Shown: in pieces, positions 51,101 through 59,963 of the stretch | Layout of the letters: each line of letters opens with the position of its first letter | Numbering within the stretch: the first letter of the stretch is position 1 | Assembly (NCBI RefSeq): GCF_015864575.1 | Contig: NZ_JADYWW010000001.1 | Span: 558,001-622,000 of the forward strand | DNA length: 64,000 bases | From: Salinibacterium sp. SWN248 | GTDB taxonomy: Bacteria; Actinomycetota; Actinomycetes; Actinomycetales; Microbacteriaceae | Reading direction: 5' to 3' | The notes under the pieces: generated by a model | Seen by the model: the letters and a program-made list of their open reading frames with translations, nothing else | What the model was told of the DNA's origin: nothing | The model's database searches: none | Made by a program: the position numbers and the translations under genes

Positions 51101-51342
51101 CCCTCGGCATCGGTGTCACGGGTCAGGGCGGCTTCATTTCGCAACCGCTCGCCATCATCGTGATCGGTGGACTCGTCTCCTCGACGGTTCTCACCCTCGT
51201 GGTGCTCCCCGTTCTCTACTACCTCGTTGAGGGAGCCAAGGAACGTCGCGAAGACAAGAAGGCAGCCGGCACCGATCGCAAGAGTCGTCGCGCGGCCAAG
51301 AAGGCCGGTCGCGAGACTCCGGTGGTTGCCACCGCAGAGTAA
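48187..51342 (+). CDS. RND-family (HAE1) efflux permease
   Basis: 1051 residues from the GTG at 48187 (GAAAG 7 nt upstream); an in-frame GTG at 48139 is less likely. Twelve membrane segments in two repeats, with large outside loops and the proton-relay aspartates in 'GRVVDDSIVVIENIK'. 'VPFMKTNFIGDSGQNTLTV' begins the second loop. Gram-positive members (SwrC-like) export surfactants or lipids. No membrane-fusion or outer partner gene is nearby. C-terminal tail is highly basic. Confidence 0.9.
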   Translation: MHLLSVFSLRNRALIALVTIVIGIFGGVALTSLKQELIPSLSLPQIFIVSTYPGASPEVVDNDLAGPIEAAIQGVEGLESTTSTSNSNFANISASFEYGTNIATAEQKIQLAINRISGQLPDSADTQVFTFNFTDLPVVQIAVSSDLDPLELSTKLEASTLVELNKLDGVSDASLLGTSTQRLVITPDQDELFLNGLSNQDIISALDDNGVLLPAGEITEDGQTLTVQAGQRITTADGVAELPLLGGSSTEIVTIADVATVEVIDDPATGISRVDGEPSLTIAITKSPAGNTVAVSEAVLEAIPELESALGSNTKFTVVFDQAPFIQESIDSLTTEGLLGLVFAVIVILVFLLSIRSTLVTAISIPASVLITFIGMQVSGYTLNIITLGALTISIGRVVDDSIVVIENIKRHVSMGEPKLLAIQTAVKEVAGAITASTVTTIAVFLPLALVGDITGELFRPFALTTAIALAASLFVSLTIVPVLAYWFLGNKAVPRHTEDAVEHAHAAGMPQEEKTNALQRGYLPVIKWTLKRPVATLMTAVLLLGGTVALVPFMKTNFIGDSGQNTLTVNQSLPLGASLEARDEAAKKVEEVLMDLDGIETVQLSIGSSGGSLRAAFSGSGANAFSLTTDPDLDQTELQEDVREAVADIEDAGEITLAAASSGFASSDIEINLTATSDSELREASDALLEQVRDLDVVAEATSNLSEQQPFISIVVDRDKAAKVGLSEIAVGGIVTGAMNPNAVGSAVIDESTLSIYILNDLAPTTIEELEDFEIPGATGLIPLTDVATVSVDDGPASITSVKGVRSATLSVTPSSDDVGTASALVAAAVDEAELPAGASAELGGVATEQTDAFQQLGLALLVAILIVYVVMVATFKSLRQPLLLLVSVPFAATGAIALQVISGIPLGVASLIGVLMLIGIVVTNAIVLVDLINQYRVKGMRAREAIIEGASRRLRPILMTAAATIFALLPLGIGVTGQGGFISQPLAIIVIGGLVSSTVLTLVVLPVLYYLVEGAKERREDKKAAGTDRKSRRAAKKAGRETPVVATAE

Positions 51343-51357
51343 TCCGTGAGTGGTCTA

Positions 51358-51392
51358 GTTTCCCCACGCCGGTTCAGCTGCCGTGGGGAAAC
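51358..51392. terminator. Stem-loop after the RND gene
   Basis: Perfect 11-bp inverted repeat (51358-51368 and 51382-51392, GTTTCCCCACG). Flanked by weak T-tracts on either side, so it is a probable terminator, though only moderately convincing. Confidence 0.6.
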
Positions 51393-51445
51393 AGAATTTC
51401 TGTCACTATTGCAACTGGCTTGCCGCGGATAGAAACGGATCACTC

Positions 51446-51670
51446 ATGCTCGACAACATGTCATCGTTCACGACTCTCGCCATACTGCTGCCCGTTGTGC
51501 TGCTTCTTGTGGGGGTATTACTGGTTTACGGCATCATTCGAGCTGCCGTGGTCGGAGCACTGCGCGATCACCACAAGTGGCTCGAGCGTCGCGACGTGAA
51601 GGCGAATTCGCAACCGCAGCCTGTTCAGCAGACTGACCTCCGGGACTTCCCCTACAACCACAACGTTTAG
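51446..51670 (+). CDS. Small single-helix membrane protein
   Basis: 74 residues from the ATG at 51446. One hydrophobic helix (about 10-32) is followed by a polar tail ('HHKWLERRDVKANSQ'). No family was recognised. The AGAAACGGATC before the start is a modest ribosome site. It lies between a hairpin and a 285-bp gap, so it is probably its own unit. Confidence 0.55.
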   Translation: MLDNMSSFTTLAILLPVVLLLVGVLLVYGIIRAAVVGALRDHHKWLERRDVKANSQPQPVQQTDLRDFPYNHNV

Positions 51671-51955
51671 CTGGCGGCTTGGGCTGAGCCGAAACCTGGC
51701 TGCAGCACCGTGCTCGCTGCTGCGCCTCGTCCGGTAGACCACTTGGCCTGATGCGCTCGTTCAATTGAACAAATGTCAGTGCCGTCCGACAGGGTGAGTA
51801 AGTAACCACGCGGGGGCGTCTAGGCGATACCGGCCAGATGAGATCACTCATCACTCGGCCAATTGTCGTGTGCCTCGGCGTGCGCGCACAACAACGTGCG
51901 CGGCGTGAATCACAGTGCGCGCGTTTCTCTTCATTACCCGAACGAAAGAGGCTCC

Positions 51956-53020
51956 ATGTCAGACGCCACACCTACACCCGAATCGAACGCGCAAGACATT
52001 CCGGATAGTGCACCTCCTGCAGCTCCGACTGCACCTCCTGCAGCTCCGACTGCGCCCCCACTGCCTCCGATCGCTGGCAAGTCGTTTGTCATCACGTGGC
52101 TTTTCGCTCTCCTGCTTGGTTTCTTCGCCGTCGACCGTTTCTACCTCGGCAAAGTCGGTACCGGAATTCTGAAGCTCATCACTTTCGGTGGTGCAGGAAT
52201 CTGGGTCTTAGTTGACATCATCCTCACGCTCAGCGGGGCTCAGCGCGACAAGGCAGGCAATGCGCTTGTCGGATACAACGAGAACAAGAAGGTTGCTTGG
52301 ATCGTTACCGGCGCACTCATCGTTCTCTCGATCGTCACGTCGAGCCTCAACGGAGGCAACACCGAGACAACTGATTCGAGTGACACGAGCGCTATCTCAG
52401 AGAGCGCTGACGTAGAAGAGTCGGACGCTGCTGAGGAAGAGCCTGCTGAACCAGAAGTACCGGCAGTGCAGGGGTGGGCGGATGACGCCTTCGGCACGTT
52501 CGACGCCATCACCGAGACTGGCACGGGCGACAGCATTGTCGATCTGCCTGTCGGCGCGACAGCAGGAATCGTTACCGCTTCACATTCCGGAGCGTCGAAC
52601 TTCGCAGTCTCAGTACTCAACGAAGATAACGAGAGCACTGGCGAACTGTTGGTGAATACGATCGGAGACTACGCGGGCACAACGTCGTATGGATTCAATG
52701 CGCTCTCAGACGGCGTTACGCTTCAGATCAAGGCGGATGGTGCGTGGTCGTTGCTCATTGCTCCTGTTTCGGCAGCCCCGCTGCTAGCCGAATCTGGCAC
52801 CGGCGATGCAGTGTTCCTGTACAACGGCGATGCGGCTAAGCTCACGGCTACCCACTCGGGCGATAGCAACTTCTCCATTATTGAAGAAACCGACAAGGCC
52901 TTCGCGTTTGGCCTCCTCGTTAACGAAATCGGCTCCTACAATGGCACCGTTGCACTGAGCACGGGTCCGTCGGCGATCACGGTAGGCGCTGACGGCGCCT
53001 GGACGCTCGCAGTCGAGTAA
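51956..53020 (+). CDS. TM2-domain membrane protein
   Basis: 354 residues (AAAGAGG before the ATG). A Pro/Ala-rich N-terminus encoded by a 21-bp DNA repeat precedes the TM2 domain ('FVITWLFALLLGFFAVDRFYLGKVGTGILKLITFGGAGIWVLVDIILT', about 42-90). Then come a further helix, an acidic linker (about 137-165) and an outer beta-rich domain built from two similar halves ('TGTGDSIVDLPVGATAG' and 'SGTGDAVFLYNGDAAKL'). TM2 proteins are of unknown function; the duplicated outer module looks like a binding domain. Confidence 0.8.
   Translation: MSDATPTPESNAQDIPDSAPPAAPTAPPAAPTAPPLPPIAGKSFVITWLFALLLGFFAVDRFYLGKVGTGILKLITFGGAGIWVLVDIILTLSGAQRDKAGNALVGYNENKKVAWIVTGALIVLSIVTSSLNGGNTETTDSSDTSAISESADVEESDAAEEEPAEPEVPAVQGWADDAFGTFDAITETGTGDSIVDLPVGATAGIVTASHSGASNFAVSVLNEDNESTGELLVNTIGDYAGTTSYGFNALSDGVTLQIKADGAWSLLIAPVSAAPLLAESGTGDAVFLYNGDAAKLTATHSGDSNFSIIEETDKAFAFGLLVNEIGSYNGTVALSTGPSAITVGADGAWTLAVE
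52010..52051 (+). repeat. 21-bp tandem repeat in the TM2 gene
   Basis: Two exact copies of a 21-bp unit encode APPAAPT repeats in the cytosolic proline-rich segment; the reading frame is kept for any copy number. Confidence 0.8.
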
Positions 53021-53026
53021 TTGATC

Positions 53027-53061
53027 GCTGGGGTCGAGCGGCTGTGTCGCTTGACCCCAGC
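53027..53061 (+). terminator. Hairpin after the TM2 gene
   Basis: GCTGGGGTC (53027-53035) pairs with GACCCCAGC (53053-53061), and the inner AGCG/CGCT lengthens the stem. No U-tract follows, so termination strength is uncertain. Confidence 0.65.
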
Positions 53062-53390
53062 ATCCGCTCGGCCCTCGCTATTGAGGGCTCGATCGAGTAA
53101 CGTAGTCAAGTCGGCTCAAGACAGCGCGAAATCTCGCGTATGGGTTTGTAAGTCTTGCGGGCCGGTTTGCCAGTCCATCCAACTGGTGACAATCACACGA
53201 ATGTATGTGACGGCCTCGGTCAAAGACTGCCCGGGTTCAGTAGTGCAGCGTACGAATACTCAAGCTAATTAGAAGACAGCCAATCGGTTTCTAACCAATC
53301 GGTGTCTCGCTAACTAAATGGTGAGTGTTGGCGTGCGCGCGTGCTCCACGCACTAGATGTGTTCCATCTAAGAACAACCCGGAAAGAACA
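53062..53390. other. Non-coding leader region before the helicase gene
   Basis: No credible gene was found in this 329-bp stretch. It holds a direct repeat CCAATCGGT (53280-53288 and 53295-53303) and a short TGTTC-N7-GAACA dyad just before the helicase start. It may carry the promoter and a long 5' leader, as is common for DEAD-box and cold-shock genes. Confidence 0.5.
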
Positions 53391-55718
53391 ATGCCTAATT
53401 TCAATAAGCCTGCCACCGGTCGTGGCAACAAAAACTTCAACTCTGGAGCGCCCAAACGTGGCGGTTCACGCAGCGAAGGTCACCGCGGATTCCGTGCCGA
53501 TGAGGGCGATGCCCCCAAGCGTCGCTGGAGCGCGGATGACCGTGCCGCTCGCACCGGAGACCGCAAGCCAGGAGCCGCTCGTGGCGGACGCGACGAGCGT
53601 CGCCCCGACTGGACTCCCCGCGAAAAGCCTGCCCGTGGTGGACGCCCCGAGGCCGGCGGCCGCGGAGATCGCCCCTCCTACGGTGACCGCCCGCAGCGCA
53701 ACGAACGTGGCGCCTACGGCGACCGTCCCCAGCGCAGCAACGATCGTCCCTCGTCGGGTGACCGTCCCGAGCGCGGCGGACGCCCCACGTATGGCGACCG
53801 CAACGAGCGCCCGCAGCGCAGCAACGATCGCCCGTCTTACGGCGACCGTCCTGACCGCGGCGGCAACGCCGGTCGCAGTGAGCGTCCGTCGTACAACGAC
53901 CGCAATGACCGCAACGAGCGCCCGCAGCGCAGCAATGACCGTCCTTCGTATGGTGACCGCCCCGACCGTGGCGGCAACGCCGGTCGCAGCGAGCGTCCGT
54001 CGTACAACGACCGCAACTCGAGCGGCCGCAGCGAGCGTCCGTCGTACAACGACCGCAATGCTGGTGGCCGTTCAGAGCGTCCCTCCTACGGTGACCGCCC
54101 CGACCGCGGTGGCCGTCCCTCCTACAACGACCGCACTGAGCGTCCGTCGTACAACGATCGCAACGCTGGTCGCACTGAGCGTCCCTCGTACGGTGACCGC
54201 GGCGCATCCGCTGGTCGCACCGAGCGTCCGTCGTACAACGACCGTGCTCAGCGCACCGAGCGCCCCGCGTACGGTGACCGTCCCGACCGCGGTTCACGCC
54301 CCGAGCGTTCAGAGCGTCCCGCCTACAACGAGCGCCCGCAGCGTTCCGAGCGTCCCTCGTATGGCGACCGCCCCGACCGTGGTTCGCGCCCGTCGTACAA
54401 CGACCGCAATGACCGCAACGATCGTCCGCAGCGTTCAGAGCCGCGCGAAAGCGCCTACTACCCGGCCCGCGATGGCAAGTCGTCGCACTCGCAGCAAGAA
54501 GACGTTGTACTTGAGCGTCTCGTAGCCAAGACCGTTACCGCCAGCGATGTTGAAGGCAAGTCCTTCATCGACCTAGGCATCGGTTCGAACATTTCGCGTC
54601 AGCTCGCATCCATGGGCGCAGAGTCGCCGTTCCCCATCCAGGCAGCAACCATCCCCGACGTTCTCGCCGGCAAAGATGTTCTTGGCCGCGGAAAGACCGG
54701 ATCGGGCAAGACCATTGCTTTCGGTGCGCCCCTCGTTGAGCGCCTCATGGAAAACAACGGTGGCAAGGATCGTCAGATGGGTCGCAAGCCTCGCGCCCTC
54801 ATCCTCGCTCCGACCCGCGAACTTGCTCAGCAAATCGACCGCACCATTCAGCCCATCGCTCGCAGCGTTGGCCTGTTCACCACGACCATCGTGGGTGGCG
54901 TTCCTCAGTACAAGCAGGTTGCAGCTCTCACCCGTGGCGTCGATGTCATCATCGCGACCCCCGGCCGTGTTGAAGACCTCATCGAGCAGGGTCGTCTCGA
55001 CCTCAGCCAGGTGAAGGTTACTGTTCTCGACGAAGCAGACCACATGTGCGACCTCGGGTTCCTTGAGCCTGTTCAGCGCATTCTGCGTGAGACCAGCGAG
55101 GGCGGCCAGAAACTGCTGTTCTCGGCAACCCTCGACAAGGGTGTTGCCACTCTCGTCAAGGAATTCTTGGTTGACCCGGCCGTGCACGAGGTTGCTGGTG
55201 AAGACCAGGCTTCTTCCACGATCGACCACAAGGTTCTGCTGATCGAACAGCGCGACAAGCGTGCGATCATCAAGCAGCTTTCCGCCGGCACGGGCAAGAC
55301 TCTCGTCTTCACCCGCACGCGTGCGTTTGCTGAAGAGATGGCCGAATTCTTGAGCATGGGTGGAACCCCAGCCACGAGCCTTCACGGTGACCTCAACCAG
55401 TCGCGTCGTACCCGCAACCTGCAGATGCTTACGAGTGGCAAGGTCAACGTGCTTGTCGCGACAGACGTTGCAGCCCGCGGCATCCACGTGGATGACATCA
55501 GCCTCGTTATTCAGGCTGACGCTCCTGAGGAGTACAAGACGTACCTGCACCGCGCTGGCCGTACCGGTCGCGCAGGCAAGGCCGGAACTGTTGTCACGCT
55601 CATCCCGCGCAACCGTCGTCGCAAGATGGACGAACTCCTCGGCCGCGCCGAGATCGATGCAGAGTCGGTCGACGTAGCGCCTGGCGATTCGTTCGTCGAC
55701 AAGCTGGCTGCGCTCTAA
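53391..55718 (+). CDS. DEAD-box RNA helicase with repetitive disordered N-terminus
   Basis: 775 residues. Residues about 1-370 are a low-complexity Arg/Asp/Tyr/Pro-rich region built of repeats such as 'RPSYGDRPDRGG' and 'ERPSYNDRN' (about seven PSYNDR copies). The helicase core follows: Q-motif region 'SPFPIQAATIPDVLAGKDVLGRGKTGSGKT', 'PTRELAQQI', 'VLDEADHM' (547-550), 'LFSATLDKG' and 'HRAGRTGRAGK'. Bacterial RNA helicases usually bear such tails at the C-terminus. It probably unwinds RNA in the cold or in ribosome assembly, with the tail aiding RNA binding or condensation. Confidence 0.92.
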   Translation: MPNFNKPATGRGNKNFNSGAPKRGGSRSEGHRGFRADEGDAPKRRWSADDRAARTGDRKPGAARGGRDERRPDWTPREKPARGGRPEAGGRGDRPSYGDRPQRNERGAYGDRPQRSNDRPSSGDRPERGGRPTYGDRNERPQRSNDRPSYGDRPDRGGNAGRSERPSYNDRNDRNERPQRSNDRPSYGDRPDRGGNAGRSERPSYNDRNSSGRSERPSYNDRNAGGRSERPSYGDRPDRGGRPSYNDRTERPSYNDRNAGRTERPSYGDRGASAGRTERPSYNDRAQRTERPAYGDRPDRGSRPERSERPAYNERPQRSERPSYGDRPDRGSRPSYNDRNDRNDRPQRSEPRESAYYPARDGKSSHSQQEDVVLERLVAKTVTASDVEGKSFIDLGIGSNISRQLASMGAESPFPIQAATIPDVLAGKDVLGRGKTGSGKTIAFGAPLVERLMENNGGKDRQMGRKPRALILAPTRELAQQIDRTIQPIARSVGLFTTTIVGGVPQYKQVAALTRGVDVIIATPGRVEDLIEQGRLDLSQVKVTVLDEADHMCDLGFLEPVQRILRETSEGGQKLLFSATLDKGVATLVKEFLVDPAVHEVAGEDQASSTIDHKVLLIEQRDKRAIIKQLSAGTGKTLVFTRTRAFAEEMAEFLSMGGTPATSLHGDLNQSRRTRNLQMLTSGKVNVLVATDVAARGIHVDDISLVIQADAPEEYKTYLHRAGRTGRAGKAGTVVTLIPRNRRRKMDELLGRAEIDAESVDVAPGDSFVDKLAAL
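53660..54440 (+). repeat. Coding repeat array in the helicase N-terminus
   Basis: About 780 bp of imperfect 20-60-bp direct repeats with units such as cgtccgtcgtacaacgaccg. It keeps the reading frame throughout and lacks frameshifts, so it is selected at the protein level. Confidence 0.8.
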
Positions 55719-55743
55719 CAAGCACCCCGCTCACTCGAGTATA

Positions 55744-55791
55744 AGAAAGCCCCGGATGCCCCACTCATGTGGTCGGCAGCCGGGGCTTTCT
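55744..55791 (+). terminator. Terminator after the helicase gene
   Basis: A 12-bp perfect stem (55744-55755 with 55780-55791, AGAAAGCCCCGG) ends in CTTTCT. The 24-nt loop is long for an intrinsic terminator, but its position is right. Confidence 0.75.
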
Positions 55792-55895
55792 GCATGTGTC
55801 CGCTGTGGTTGACGGGCATGGCATCCCGTGGTTCTATGGAGCGCACGCGTTGTTGCGATTAAACCTCAAATAACAAGATTGTTGGGTAACCACAG

Positions 55896-56744
55896 ATGAG
55901 TATTCGATCGCAACACACCTCTCGGATCGCGACCCCGGCGGGCGTTCTGCTCATCGCTGCCAGTTTTCTGCTGTCGTCATGCTCGACCGGCACTGTCGGG
56001 TTGGAGTCTTCAGGCATCGACATCGAGCCCTACGCACACGTAACCGCCACCCTCGACTTCGAGGCGGGCACCGTGGTTCTGCCGGTGGATGCCATTAATC
56101 GGAATGCGCCGCAGGTCGATGAACTCCGGCGTGAAGCGTGGCAGGTGTTGACTGACGCGTGTCTCGCCGAGAGTGGGCTGCCTGGCTACAGCCGGTCAGA
56201 GACGGTGTCGAGCGAAGAGGATCGGCTCTTTGGGCTGTGGAGCGTTCCGCTCGCTCAGAAGTACGGTTTCGAAATTGCCGCCCTCATCGACCAGGTACCC
56301 CCGACTCCGAGCGATGAGGAGCTGCGCTGCCTCGATGAATCCAAAGAAGAGATGAGAACACGCTTCAATCTGGACGACGGCTACTCGTTCGATGCGCAGA
56401 TCGCGGACGCTGCCTACGATGCCGCCTTCGCTTCGGAGCCAGGCCAAGTAGCGCTCGCTGTGGCCAAGGAGTGCATGGTTGAGCAGGGGCTAGAGTTCAG
56501 CGCCGACCTACCGATGCCTCAGTTCGACTACGAATCGGACGGCGACAGCGCCGAGAACCGACGAATCGCGGTGATTCAGGCCACCTGCAACGTTGAGACC
56601 GGCGCTATTCAGACGCTCTACGACCTCACTGCTCGCTACCAGTCGGCACTTATTGAGGCGAGCGAAGCCGATGTCAAGGAAGCTGCTGAGGTTGTCGCGA
56701 CGCGCATCGCCGACTTCGAGGGCGTTATTTCGACGAGCAAGTAG
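55896..56744 (+). CDS. Hypothetical lipoprotein
   Basis: 282 residues with a signal peptide and lipobox 'FLLSSC' (about 24-29). The mature part is acidic, alpha-helical and has four more cysteines ('LTDACLAE', 'LRCLDE', 'AKECMVE', 'ATCNVE'), which may pair. No domain was recognised. It stands alone behind the helicase terminator. Confidence 0.7.
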   Translation: MSIRSQHTSRIATPAGVLLIAASFLLSSCSTGTVGLESSGIDIEPYAHVTATLDFEAGTVVLPVDAINRNAPQVDELRREAWQVLTDACLAESGLPGYSRSETVSSEEDRLFGLWSVPLAQKYGFEIAALIDQVPPTPSDEELRCLDESKEEMRTRFNLDDGYSFDAQIADAAYDAAFASEPGQVALAVAKECMVEQGLEFSADLPMPQFDYESDGDSAENRRIAVIQATCNVETGAIQTLYDLTARYQSALIEASEADVKEAAEVVATRIADFEGVISTSK

Positions 56745-56768
56745 AGAACCCACTCGTAGAATCAGCCT

Positions 56769-57167
56769 ATGAACCAGAAACGAACAGTCGCCGCGCGTGC
56801 AGGCGTGGCGGTAGGGCACGCGGCAAGTTCCGCCGCTCATGGAACGCGCGAGGCGATCCGCAAGAACCCCAAGGCAGACCGCGTCTATCGCACGACCGTT
56901 GGTGTTGTTGGCGGCACGACCGTCGCTCTTGGTGTGGTGCTCATCCCATTGCCCGGGCCGGGTTCCCTCGTAGCGATCGGTGGGCTCGCGCTTCTGGGCA
57001 CCGAGTTTGAAATGGCAAAGAAGGCCAGCGGCAAAGCGAATGCCCTCGCCCGTAAGGCGCTTGCCGCGGCCAACGAGAAGCGTAAACGGCGGGCGGCTGT
57101 GCGGGCTGCCGCCGATACCGATGCTGCTGTTGCTGGCGTCGGCGACCACGACGCTTCCGGAGACTGA
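56769..57167 (+). CDS. PGPGW-family (TIGR02611-type) membrane protein
   Basis: 132 residues. The central 'RTTVGVVGGTTVALGVVLIPLPGPGSLVAIGGLALLGTEFEMAKK' matches the PGPGW/TIGR02611 family: a hydrophobic hairpin around PLPGPG. The tail is rich in Lys/Arg/Ala. Found in many actinobacteria, function unknown. It lies 24 bp after the lipoprotein gene and may share its transcript. Confidence 0.82.
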   Translation: MNQKRTVAARAGVAVGHAASSAAHGTREAIRKNPKADRVYRTTVGVVGGTTVALGVVLIPLPGPGSLVAIGGLALLGTEFEMAKKASGKANALARKALAAANEKRKRRAAVRAAADTDAAVAGVGDHDASGD

Positions 57168-57244
57168 GCGCTCTCGTTCAGTGATCTCCGTGGCGTGTTC
57201 GAAGCGCTGCGGACACCGCAGTCACGGCTCTAATCGGCGCTTGG

Positions 57245-57787
57245 CTAGTTGGCGGCATCCGCCAAGACGGCTTTCAGTACAGCCCCAATTCTCGCGGGGA
57301 AGCTGTCGGGAACATTCTCGGGCAGAGCGTTCGTGGCGAACCAGCGCACGTCTTCACTTTCGTCGCTGGCCGCGAAGACGGCATCAGCGGCGGCAATGGC
57401 AACGAATCCCACATCCCAGTGAGCGGCGCACGCGAAGCCTCCGTGCAGCTCGTGCCGGTCAAGATCAACGATCGAGTCCGAGTGGAGGGCGAGGGCGGCA
57501 ATGCCCGACTCCTCACGAGCTTCGCGTAGTGCGGCATCCGCGACGGACGCATCCTGTGGCTCAATGTGGCCACCGAATTGAACCCAAAACTGTCCTTTGC
57601 GGTGAAAGCACAACAGCACGCGCTCGAAGCCAGGCGAGAAGACGAAACAGGATGCCGTCACATGCTCGGGCCCACCATCGCGCTTGAGCGCATCCGATCC
57701 GCCCGCCGTAACAAAGGAGAGGTAGGACTCGCGGGCGGGTGAAGCCGGGAGTGCGGCAAGGCTGGTCAGGAAGTCATCGACGATCAC
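57245..57787 (-). CDS. NUDIX hydrolase
   Basis: About 180 residues. The Nudix box is 'GGHIEPQDASVADAALREAREESGI' (GX5EX7REUXEEXGU), so it should hydrolyse a nucleoside diphosphate linked to another group, often for clean-up of damaged nucleotides. Start is uncertain: GTG at 57787 is chosen, with GTG at 57805 and longer frames possible. It is divergent from the kynurenine operon. Confidence 0.85.
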   Translation of the reverse strand: MIVDDFLTSLAALPASPARESYLSFVTAGGSDALKRDGGPEHVTASCFVFSPGFERVLLCFHRKGQFWVQFGGHIEPQDASVADAALREAREESGIAALALHSDSIVDLDRHELHGGFACAAHWDVGFVAIAAADAVFAASDESEDVRWFATNALPENVPDSFPARIGAVLKAVLADAAN

Positions 57788-57927
57788 TTGGCCATTATCC
57801 GATACGACGGTCTCGGCGTCGGAGTGGCAACCGCGGGAGACTTCATATGCACTCCTGCAGAGCAGTTGTGCAGAAACACGCGAACACAAGTGTGGCGGCC
57901 GTCGCAAAAGTGCAATAGGGTGTCGGC

Positions 57928-58785
57928 ATGTCGGATACTCATAACGAACGTGCCCTTGAAGACGAGATCATCACCGACTTTAGTAAGCGGATGTCGTACG
58001 GCGCCTACCTAGAACTCGACACCCTGCTGAGCGCCCAGGCTCCGCAAAGCACCCCTGAGCATCACGATGAGATGTTGTTCATCATCCAGCATCAGACCAC
58101 CGAGCTGTGGCTCAAGCTCGTGATCCACGAACTCACCTCGGCCCGCGATCTCATTGCGAGCGACAACCTCTCTATTGCGCTCAAGCGCATTGCACGCGTC
58201 AAGCACATTCAGCGCACCCTCACTGAGCAGTGGTCGGTGCTCGCGACTCTCACGCCGAGCGAGTATTCGCAGTTTCGCGACTACCTGGGTAGCTCATCCG
58301 GGTTCCAGTCGTATCAGTACCGAGCGGTCGAATTTCTGCTCGGCAACAAGAATGCGGGCATGCTCAAGGTGTTCGAATCGCATCCCGAAGCGCACGCCCT
58401 GCTCAGCAAGTTGCTCGCCGAGCCCAGCGTCTACGATGAGTTCTTGCGCTACCTCAGCCGCCACGGCTACGAGATTCCTGACGCCGTGCTTAACCGTGAC
58501 GTGACTCGCGGCTACGAGCAAAACGACGAGCTCATCGAGACCTTCCGTCACATCTACGACAACGAAAGCGAGCACTGGCTCGCCTACGAAGCCTGCGAAG
58601 AATTCGTTGACCTTGAAGACAACTTCCAGCTCTGGCGCTTCCGTCATATGAAGACCGTCATGCGCATCATTGGTATGAAACGCGGCACCGGCGGCTCGAG
58701 CGGCGTCGGCTTTCTCCAGAAGGCACTCGACCTCACCTTCTTCCCTGAACTCTTTGCCGTGCGCACCGAGATCGGCCGCTCGTGA
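57928..58785 (+). CDS. kynA: Tryptophan 2,3-dioxygenase
   Basis: 285 residues of the heme dioxygenase that opens the tryptophan indole ring to N-formylkynurenine. Strong motifs are '[16 protein letters not shown]', '[25 protein letters not shown]' with the distal-site histidine, '[17 protein letters not shown]' and '[13 protein letters not shown]' at the substrate site. AGGG lies 8 nt before the ATG. It is the first gene of a four-gene operon and overlaps the next by GTGA. Confidence 0.95.
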   Translation: MSDTHNERALEDEIITDFSKRMSYGAYLELDTLLSAQAPQSTPEHHDEMLFIIQHQTTELWLKLVIHELTSARDLIASDNLSIALKRIARVKHIQRTLTEQWSVLATLTPSEYSQFRDYLGSSSGFQSYQYRAVEFLLGNKNAGMLKVFESHPEAHALLSKLLAEPSVYDEFLRYLSRHGYEIPDAVLNRDVTRGYEQNDELIETFRHIYDNESEHWLAYEACEEFVDLEDNFQLWRFRHMKTVMRIIGMKRGTGGSSGVGFLQKALDLTFFPELFAVRTEIGRS

Positions 58786-59963
58786 CCGAACAACCGAACC
58801 CAGCTCCGCAGCTCCCCACGGCGACCGGACCAACTACCGAGTCGGCCCTCACCGTCGACTACGCCGTCGACGGCTACTGGCTGCGTGAATGGCACGGCCC
58901 GGCCACAGTGCGGGTCAGCCCCCATGGCATTCGAGCGATAGCGGATTCCGCAATCCCGACCGCGGTGCGTCTTCCGGGAGTGCTGCTGCCGGGCTTTCGC
59001 GACGCACACGTGCATCTCGGATTGACGGAGCCGCGCGCTCTCGTGGCTGGCGGCCTCGCTGCGGTCGACGATTTGGGTGGGCATCCCGATCGTCTTCAGG
59101 AGTGGGCTCTTGACGATGCGGTTCCCGCGCTGAACCACGCGGGCGCTTTCATCACCGCGCCTCATGCTTACCCGGCGAATCGTGCGTGGGCGGCCACGCT
59201 TGCGGTTGCTGAAGTGGAGACCGGTGAGCAGGCGATGGCTGCGGTCGCGCGGCAGCTCGCCGCTGGTGCGACCTTTGTGAAGGTTGCGTTGAACGCTGAA
59301 GATGGCCCGGTCATTGACGATGAGACCTTGTGCGCACTGGTGGAATACGCGCACAGTCGCGGCGCCGAAGTTGTCGTTCATGTCCAGGGGCCTGGGCAAG
59401 CGCAGCGGGCGTTTTCTGCCGGAGCCGATCGCCTCGCGCACACGCCCTGGACAGAGAAACTCAGTGACGCCCTGATTGCTGAGATGGCGCAGCCGAACTC
59501 CCGCTTTCTTGCCGGACGCCACTCGTGGATCAGCACCCTCGACATCCACGGCTATGGCCAGCGTGGTCGCGACTTCGAGACTGCGAGCGACAACCTGCGA
59601 CGCTTTCACGCCGCGGGCGGCACCGTTCGTTATGGCACCGACATGGGCAATGGCGATCTTCCTCCCGGCCTCAACCAGCGCGAATTGACGGCGCTGCAGG
59701 ATGCCGGGGTGCGCTACGACGCCCTGTTGCGGGCGCTGTGTTTGCCCGGTTTCGGCAGCACCGTGAGCTACTTGCCGACGGTGCCGACCGCGGATGCCGA
59801 TCTCGCGTCGTGGCTCATGACCGCCACCGTTGTCACGGCCCGCGAGCTGCTTCACCCTGACTTTGCCGTGAGCGCGACCCGCGCGCACGCGGCTTGGGAC
59901 GGCGACAGCGCTGTTCCCACCGCAACAACCCCCATCCCGACCCCATGGAGGATCGACCTATGA
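58782..59963 (+). CDS. Amidohydrolase-superfamily protein, candidate N-formylkynurenine formamidase
   Basis: 393 residues from a GTG overlapping the kynA stop. Metal ligands of a binuclear amidohydrolase are all present: His76-x-His78 ('DAHVHLG'), Lys167 ('TFVKVAL'), His200 ('VVVHVQ'), His220 ('RLAHTPW') and Asp287 ('YGTDMGNG'). It lies exactly between kynA and kynU with ATGA overlap, where the formamidase step belongs. It is not related by sequence to KynB cyclase-type or alpha/beta-hydrolase formamidases. The family is broad (imidazolonepropionase/dihydroorotase-like), so the role rests on context. Confidence 0.8.
   Translation: MTEQPNPAPQLPTATGPTTESALTVDYAVDGYWLREWHGPATVRVSPHGIRAIADSAIPTAVRLPGVLLPGFRDAHVHLGLTEPRALVAGGLAAVDDLGGHPDRLQEWALDDAVPALNHAGAFITAPHAYPANRAWAATLAVAEVETGEQAMAAVARQLAAGATFVKVALNAEDGPVIDDETLCALVEYAHSRGAEVVVHVQGPGQAQRAFSAGADRLAHTPWTEKLSDALIAEMAQPNSRFLAGRHSWISTLDIHGYGQRGRDFETASDNLRRFHAAGGTVRYGTDMGNGDLPPGLNQRELTALQDAGVRYDALLRALCLPGFGSTVSYLPTVPTADADLASWLMTATVVTARELLHPDFAVSATRAHAAWDGDSAVPTATTPIPTPWRIDL

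Noticed and set aside
53021-53272. 83-residue plus-strand ORF after the TM2 gene
   Set aside because: Begins at the TM2 stop region, contains the hairpin, and has no ribosome site or recognisable motif.
53437-54297. Long minus-strand ORF opposite the helicase N-terminus
   Set aside because: Low-complexity Cys/Arg/His-rich sequence with no plausible fold; it is the antisense image of the repeat array.
53660-54440. Repeat array considered as a CRISPR
   Set aside because: Units vary in length and have no unique spacers of constant size; they keep a protein frame and no cas genes are near.
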